A DNA stretch of 64,000 bases from Dendrobium chrysotoxum (taxonomy: Eukaryota; Streptophyta; Magnoliopsida; Asparagales; Orchidaceae), in the NCBI GenBank assembly GCA_019925795.1, contig CM034305.1, positions 61,120,573-61,184,572 of the forward strand, written 5' to 3'. The position numbers and the translations under genes are program-made. A model generated the notes under the pieces. The model had not been told where the DNA came from. It searched no databases and was given only the letters and a program-made list of their open reading frames with translations. Shown here piece by piece: positions 62,101-64,000 of the stretch. Within the stretch, counting starts at the first letter, position 1. Every line of letters begins with the position of its first letter.

Positions 62101-63057
62101 CAAGGCTTCTTTCTCTTGTCCCTACCATATTAACGATTTGAAATGTGGAAGATTGTAGCTGACCATTTATGAGTTTAAATTTTCCACTAACACCTTCAAA
62201 TCTGCACTTTAATATCTCCTCGAGTAATTTCCGCCCATTCTTTGAAACTTCCAAAGACTCCAAAATCGGTAATTTTGTATCCCTATATGGTGTAATGAAG
62301 TCAGAATTACCCACACTAGCTTTCTCTGCTGCTATTGCAAGAGCCCATACAGTATCATATGCCAGGAGCGCAAAGTTGTTCATTTCAGCTGGTGTGTCAT
62401 CTGGGTGATCTTGCCGAAATCTCTTCCTCCATCGAGCTGCGAAACTCTCATTCTTCTTTGATTTGGGGACATACATCTTCACACCAATTGCTCCCTGCAA
62501 GGAGTCTATGATGGAAGAGCTGAGAGATTCAGCAAGGTTCGTCAACCCATCAGTCATAATCCAAACAAAACCTTCATCCATCATTCCAGCTTCCATGGCC
62601 AGTAGAAGAAGGCGAGAGGCCACTGAAACTCTCATGTGGATAATGAACACCCTCGTCTGCATTGTCTTTAGTTTGTAGAGCTCCTCCTTTATCTGATCTT
62701 TGGTAGCTTGCAGTGCTATTACACTGTGGTAAGGGATGTGAGTGCCAGTCTGTTGAAGTGCGTCAAATAAGTAAGGCAAGATGTCTCTGCCATAGTCGGT
62801 GTCATCTGAGATAGGAATGGCCTGTCGCCAACCAAAAGCTTGTATGATGGTAGCGATGGCGGCAACCTGAGCTGAATCATTGAGTGTCGTGCGGATGAAG
62901 TAAGGGTTGCTGATGGAGGTGAGAGAGGGGCTTGTTGCTGAGAAGGAAATGATAGGGACCTGTGTTTTCTTTCCGAGTTCTGACATGAACATTGCCTGTT
63001 CTGATTTCTGAGGGCCTATGATGGCCTGAACTTGATAAGTCCCAAGTAGATCTGTTG
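35577..63057 (-). CDS. GLR: Glutamate receptor-like channel, gene B (join of 4 exons; exon 1 not found)
   Basis: Join on the minus strand: 63057-61724, 37688-37379, 36702-36296, 35975-35577; about 816 residues without exon 1. The parts are complementary, with no overlap or gap relative to gene A, all frames are open, and every junction has matching phase (phase 0 at QVYNH|SYDGAVGD, phase 1 at VYAH|R, phase 0 at LAF|AFP). So they are read as one gene despite a 24-kb intron. Domains: amino-terminal domain, S1, M1 (AFFLYTGFVVWVMEH), pore loop (FSFSTMVYAH), M3 ending SSYTASLASML, S2, M4 and a short tail. The binding Arg is kept (ENRLQYVDF), but the S2 acidic pair found in gene A (VDEIPY) reads FEGLPF. 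Like clade II GLRs. Two separate gene fragments are a less likely alternative. Confidence 0.8.
36296..36702 (-). CDS. GLR: GLR-B exon 4: M3 and most of S2
   Basis: Acceptor GAGCACAG, start in phase 1 completing the Arg codon of the pore-loop end (AHREHLENVLSKLV). M3 VLIIWLFVVLILTSSYTASL. S2 continues to LKNQGLAF and a GTAAGT donor. This part of S2 has ITAIFEGLPF where gene A has VAAIVDEIPY. Confidence 0.9.
37379..37688 (-). CDS. GLR: GLR-B exon 3: end of S1, M1, pore loop
   Basis: Acceptor GATACCAG; begins SYDGAVGDINIRENRLQYVD; runs through M1 to FSFSTMVYAH and ends one base into the next codon at a GTTAAG donor (37378-37377). 310 nt. The intron that follows is absent from gene A. Confidence 0.88.
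38691..41298 (-). mobile_element. Copia element 2, 3' portion
   Basis: The minus strand from 41298 reads integrase (GSPSQSGVAELMNQILMD, later the equivalents of the integrase C-terminal part), RT start near 40553 (MKDEMNSMEHNRACDLVELP), catalytic YVDDILLITNNKDLLHELKQ near 40040, and RNase H end near 38900-38700 (ADPLTKGMPPQ-like). Stops and frameshifts throughout. The 5' portion continues at 60346. A hAT MITE interrupts it at 38948-39299. The 3' LTR was not delimited. Confidence 0.85.
38948..39299. mobile_element. hAT-type MITE in copia 2
   Basis: Inverted ends TAGGGGTGTAAAAGAGTCAA / TTCACTTACACCCCTA, the TAGGGGTG...CACCCCTA signature of hAT MITEs, flanked by GTCTAGAT (38940-38947) and GGCTAGAT (39300-39307), 7 of 8 identical. 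The interior is rich in GAGCTCGAGC motifs, related to those of the hAT elements at 27555 and 43310. Non-coding, 352 bp. Confidence 0.9.
41740..43300. repeat. Minisatellite of family X copy B
   Basis: About 25-30 degenerate units of 45-60 bp with the core CTTACGGCTTCCRTTGGAAG followed by TAGCCCGTAGGTTT. The same unit, inverted, is in copy A (9430-9960), where there are about ten. No frame is conserved. Confidence 0.88.
43310..43834. mobile_element. Probable hAT-type element in the family X minisatellite
   Basis: Ends TAGGGGGGCAAACAAGTCGA and, inverted, TAAGAGTGCAACCGTGTCAA; flanks TGCCTGAT and TACCAGAT agree at 6 of 8 bases. Subterminal GAGCTCGA motifs as in the other hAT elements. The interior 43410-43730 is GC-rich with tandem CATCCCGAGGTTCGTATC units that create overlapping frames on both strands; none is a real gene. 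Confidence 0.6.
43968..45745 (+). repeat. 5' LTR of the gypsy element
   Basis: 1778 bp. Begins TATGATAACCCGG where the 3' LTR has TGTGATGACCC, so its terminal TG has mutated to TA; ends GGGTCGTGACA. Aligns with the 3' LTR along its length, with scattered substitutions and small gaps. Confidence 0.92.
45750..45762 (+). promoter_or_regulatory. Primer binding site of the gypsy element
   Basis: TGGTGTCAGAGCT, four bases after the LTR end; complementary to the 3' end of initiator tRNA-Met apart from one transition relative to TGGTATCAGAGC. Confidence 0.88.
45844..46930 (+). pseudogene. gypsy gag with zinc knuckle, interrupted
   Basis: Open from 45844 to a stop at 46645. Contains the Retrotrans-gag block (ERKVSLAVFALDGEAERWWR, KLFRDRFVP, VMQYEAEFTTLSRYAPH, FLSRLKDAIR). 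After the stop the same frame continues with CFWCHQPGHIAKNCP (about 46764-46808), an intact CCHC zinc knuckle, and ends at a second stop near 46928. It would encode the capsid/nucleocapsid protein of the particle. Confidence 0.9.
47095..47480 (+). pseudogene. gypsy aspartic protease, broken
   Basis: Contains the active-site motif LFDTGASHSFIS (about 47137-47172) and the later FDMILGMDWLSRH (47337-47375). A stop at about 47331 separates the two. The catalytic Asp is present. Confidence 0.88.
47520..48355 (+). pseudogene. gypsy reverse transcriptase, broken
   Basis: Frame 47343-48041 has LPPEREIDFTIEL, KKDGSYRMCIDYRELNKL, NKYPLPRINDLFDQLEGA and FSKIDLRFGYHQL. A shift near 48035 moves to frame 48044-48355 with FGVTNAPAIFMDLMN and the catalytic FIDDILIYSK. 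Catalytic Asp residues are present, but the shift and a second break near 48300 prevent one product. Confidence 0.92.
48350..49105 (+). pseudogene. gypsy RNase H, broken
   Basis: Pieces VRSFLGLAGYYKRFVKGFSQ, QIFCDAS, TDHKSLKYF, LNLRQRRWLELIKDYD and YHPGKANVVADALSRK are in different frames with stops (for example near 48487 and 48582). The catalytic TDH and final DALSR motifs are visible. Confidence 0.88.
49106..50457 (+). pseudogene. gypsy integrase, broken
   Basis: Zinc-binding H-H-C-C region: HLSTYEIHPGSTKMYQELRG, FWWPGLKRSVAEFV and CIPC (49208-49333). Core: MDFVIGLPRSR, VIINRLTKSAHFL, DEIVRLHGIPKSIVSDRDAR, then a frame change near 49680 to NNSFQSSIGMAPYEALYGR. The C-terminal part 50026-50379 has FVFLKVSPMKG. 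At least three stops. Confidence 0.9.
50517..52261 (+). repeat. 3' LTR of the gypsy element
   Basis: 1745 bp. Begins TGTGATGACCC after a purine-rich stretch (AAGGAAGGGAGA, 50504-50515), the likely polypurine tract; ends GGGTCGTGACA. It is followed by the AGTTT duplication. Confidence 0.93.
52262..53242 (+). repeat. Family X copy B, continued after the gypsy element
   Basis: Reverse complement of copy A modules: a segment corresponding to 8860-9060 (GGAGAGCTTG and GCTTTGGAG blocks, 52420-52470), TTAATTAA-rich DNA (52590-52880), CCCCTCCCCACGAGGGGAGA (52974-52993) and CAAGGTCTTGAAATCGATAG-type units (53090-53125). No coding sequence. Confidence 0.7.
53243..54513. mobile_element. hAT-type element containing a nested CACTA element
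   Basis: Ends TAGGGCTGTCAAAATCGAG and, inverted, TAGGGGTGTCAATATTTGAC; flanks GTCGGGTC (53235-53242) and GCTGGGTC (54514-54521) agree at 6 of 8 positions. Subterminal regions repeat AACCCGACCCG and its complement, as expected for hAT subterminal motifs. The middle (53569-54240) is a separate CACTA insertion. No transposase. Confidence 0.8.
53569..54240. mobile_element. CACTA (En/Spm) non-autonomous element, decayed
   Basis: Starts CACTATAAGAAAATCG; the right end, inverted, reads CACAACTGGAAAACC (9 of the first 13 bases match). Many subterminal units of the CTTTCCGGC.G / GCCGCCGGAAA kind lie near both ends. Flanking triplets ACA and GCA agree at two of three. The GC-rich core (53790-53990) is tandem GCCCGCCAGGCTGC-like repeat. 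Confidence 0.7.
54522..56038. other. C/G-rich junction region between family X copies B and C
   Basis: 54522-55060 is G-rich and 55150-56030 C-rich on the plus strand, as expected if the two head-to-head copies each begin with a C-rich module. A TATATAAAGCCC box at 55122-55133 precedes the C-rich side. Open frames on both strands (54495-55853) overlap each other and show no known domain. Read as non-coding transposon sequence. Confidence 0.45.
56039..56104. repeat. (TTA)n microsatellite
   Basis: About 21 uninterrupted ATT/TTA triplets followed by A-rich sequence. It accounts for the poly-Leu run in one plus frame. Confidence 0.97.
56200..58700. repeat. Family X copy C, repetitive central part
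   Basis: 56270-56530 has four segments with ACGCTCTCGTAACATGG or close variants. 56640-58550 is a degenerate tract repeating motifs such as CTTGCAAGC, GCAAGTGACGATG and ACAAGCGACTACAAG at 30-60 bp spacing. Position matches the minisatellite of copies A and B, but the unit sequence differs. No frame conserved. Confidence 0.6.
58796..59440. repeat. Tandem duplication, two units of ~326 bp
   Basis: Units start at 58796 and 59122 with CGCATGGGCCCCG. Both contain ACACTCGTGACGTCTGAG-like, GATCCTTCTA, GAACTATCAAACAAATATAC and CTTCAAGGCTTATAA blocks in the same order, about 80-85 percent alike by eye. Confidence 0.85.
59890..60345 (-). repeat. Family X copy C, conserved segment and terminus
   Basis: GATGACGGAACCATAGGATC, AATCGAATGTTCTCTTTCG, GGATAATTAACTATAGGGGC and CTCAGATCTAAAATCCTC match copy A at 10160-10345. 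The terminal 150 bp diverge from A and B, but end TTTTTGGAGCCC...TCAACA, so the terminal TGTTG (inverted) is kept. Confidence 0.75.
60346..61640 (-). mobile_element. Copia element 2, 5' portion
   Basis: Minus strand. About 61500-61170 reads the copia gag block (VRDIHDYILKITTQLKTLEV, MMHYIMNILPQQYGPFKISY). 60790-60690 is the pre-integrase HQRLGHIS region. 60600-60350 is integrase core (HDRGGEYYKTYTKDDQILDP, FLQKNVVVAQHSLDG), where the 19-kb insertion interrupts it; the reading continues at 41298. Many stops. Its outer edge lies close to the exon 2 donor of GLR-B. Confidence 0.82.
61724..63057 (-). CDS. GLR: GLR-B exon 2: amino-terminal domain and start of S1
   Basis: Acceptor GAAAACAG with start in phase 1 (CA ACA GAT), as in gene A. 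Encodes YQVQAIIGPQKSEQAMFMSE, VPIISFSATSPSL, AFGWRQAIPISDDTDYGRDI, LLAYDTVWALAIAAEK and VSGFSIEVFEAAVRNLPYAL, then GTYDDLVMQVYNH and a GTAAGA donor. 444 full codons, no stop. An upstream ATG at 63103 is in frame, but the family alignment places the exon start at 63057. Confidence 0.92.
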
Positions 63058-63169
63058 CTGTTTTCAGAGAAAGATTGCATGCTATCAAACTGGTAAGTAG
63101 CAACTGGGAATTGTTTGGGCTTAGGCGAATTTGGTAAATTACTATTCACCTTGAAAGTTGAAATAGCAA
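63058..63169 (-). other. Sequence upstream of GLR-B exon 2
   Basis: Short stretch before the exon 2 acceptor; no exon 1 motif (signal peptide or GVVLD-type start). Exon 1, if present, lies beyond the window. Confidence 0.5.
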
Positions 63170-64000
63170 GGAGCTGTTTGGCAACAAGTGGGATTTAACT
63201 TTAGTGGGATTTAGTAAATTCTGTAAATCCAAATTTGATAAATTTTGAAGGGGTTAAATCCTGAAAATTGTTTGGTATGTCAAATGATAAATTCTGTTAA
63301 ATCCTGAGGAACTGTTTGATAATATATTTTAGAATTTATGGCAGTTAGAGATTTAAATGTAAAGAATATAATTATAAATTAAAAAATAATTTATAATTAT
63401 AAAATAAAAATTAATGTGTTATGAATTTAATAATATGCTAATTACAAGTTATTCAATAATTATTATTAATACTATTAATTATATGTTTAATAATATATAT
63501 TTTAATTTATTAAGCTAATTATATTAATATTCAATTACCAATTATATTACTAATCAGTTAATTAAGTTAAATTGGATAATTAATTTATGCACTAATTATA
63601 CTATTAATTAATTAATTAATTTGCTTAATTATTAATATTTTAAATTATATTAATTAAGTTAATCAATAATAACTTAGCCGCGTCTAGGGTTTGCCTTTCA
63701 TCTTCTCTTTTCGTAGTTGTTGTTCGGCTTCGTTACTTCGAAGGAGGTGTAGAGATTGCACGCGTCGCTTCTTCGGCTCCTTCGTGGCTATTCGACTTCG
63801 CTCCTTTAACGCCTTTCCGTTCCTGTTGGATCGGAAGTTACGACATTTTGATCGGAAGCAACAACGGGAGCTCGCTGGCTCGCTGGCTGTGAAGGTAACT
63901 TTCTCCCTTCCGCGCGCTTCTTCGGCCAAATCCCGTTAAATCCGCCGAACCGTGGGATTTACTAAATCCCGGATTTAAGCTGTAAATCTGTAAATCTAGG
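63170..64000. mobile_element. DNA transposon cut by the right window edge
   Basis: The left end GGAGCTGTTTGGCAACAAG is followed by GTGGGATTTAGTAAATTCTG; near the window edge CCGTGGGATTTACTAAATCC and GGATTTAAGCTGTAAATC run in the opposite sense, giving a long imperfect inverted repeat. AT-rich flanks surround a GC-richer core (63680-63930) with overlapping frames on both strands that I do not support as genes. Family uncertain (Harbinger or hAT). Confidence 0.55.

Noticed and set aside
63684..63939. Two opposed frames in the GC-rich core near the right edge
   Set aside because: They overlap on opposite strands within a transposon interior and match no known protein.

Overview
This window is nuclear DNA from a flowering plant. 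The evidence is spliced eukaryotic genes with clean GT/AG junctions, two plant-type glutamate receptor-like (GLR) genes, plant Ty1/copia and Ty3/gypsy retrotransposons, RTE-clade LINEs, and hAT, CACTA, Mutator and Tourist-like DNA transposons. I cannot name the species. I see no bacterial, organellar or viral gene set, no CRISPR array and no tRNA or rRNA gene.

Layout, left to right. 1-3011: 5' half of a degenerate copia element (minus strand) with tRNA-iMet primer site and LTR. 3012-3829: C-rich sequence, unassigned. 3830-12411: copy A of an unnamed non-coding repeat family ('family X'), split by LINE 1 (4345-8611), which itself holds a hAT element (7367-8475). 13052-21564: GLR gene A (plus strand), three exons recognised, first exon not found; its introns hold a Mutator-type MITE and other repeats. 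21963-25386: non-autonomous LTR element rich in minisatellites, bounded by the duplication AACAT; a solo LTR of the same family is at 31597-32422. 27193-31247: LINE 2 (minus), also carrying a hAT insertion. 32423-35576: unassigned sequence with one Tourist-like MITE. 35577-63057: GLR gene B (minus strand, convergent with A), whose last three exons (35577-37688) are separated from its large second exon (61724-63057) by a 24-kb intron. 63170-64000: part of a DNA transposon cut by the window edge.

The 24-kb intron is nested transposons. A copia element (38.7-41.3 kb continuing at 60.35-61.6 kb) is interrupted in its integrase by a 19-kb insertion (41299-60345). The insertion has TG...CA ends and a 5-bp target duplication, and rejoining the flanks restores the integrase reading. 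It contains two inverted copies of family X (B and C), a complete but decayed Ty3/gypsy element (43968-52261, duplication AGTTT), hAT elements, and a CACTA element inside one hAT.

The only host genes I support are the two GLRs. They should encode ligand-gated cation channels of the plasma or an internal membrane, with an amino-terminal domain, a split ligand-binding domain and a three-helix-plus-pore-loop core. They are diverged paralogues that share intron positions except one. Everything else with an open frame is transposon or low-complexity translation. I found no convincing new molecular system; the most unusual items are the inverted-ended 19-kb insertion, family X and the transposon-swollen GLR intron.
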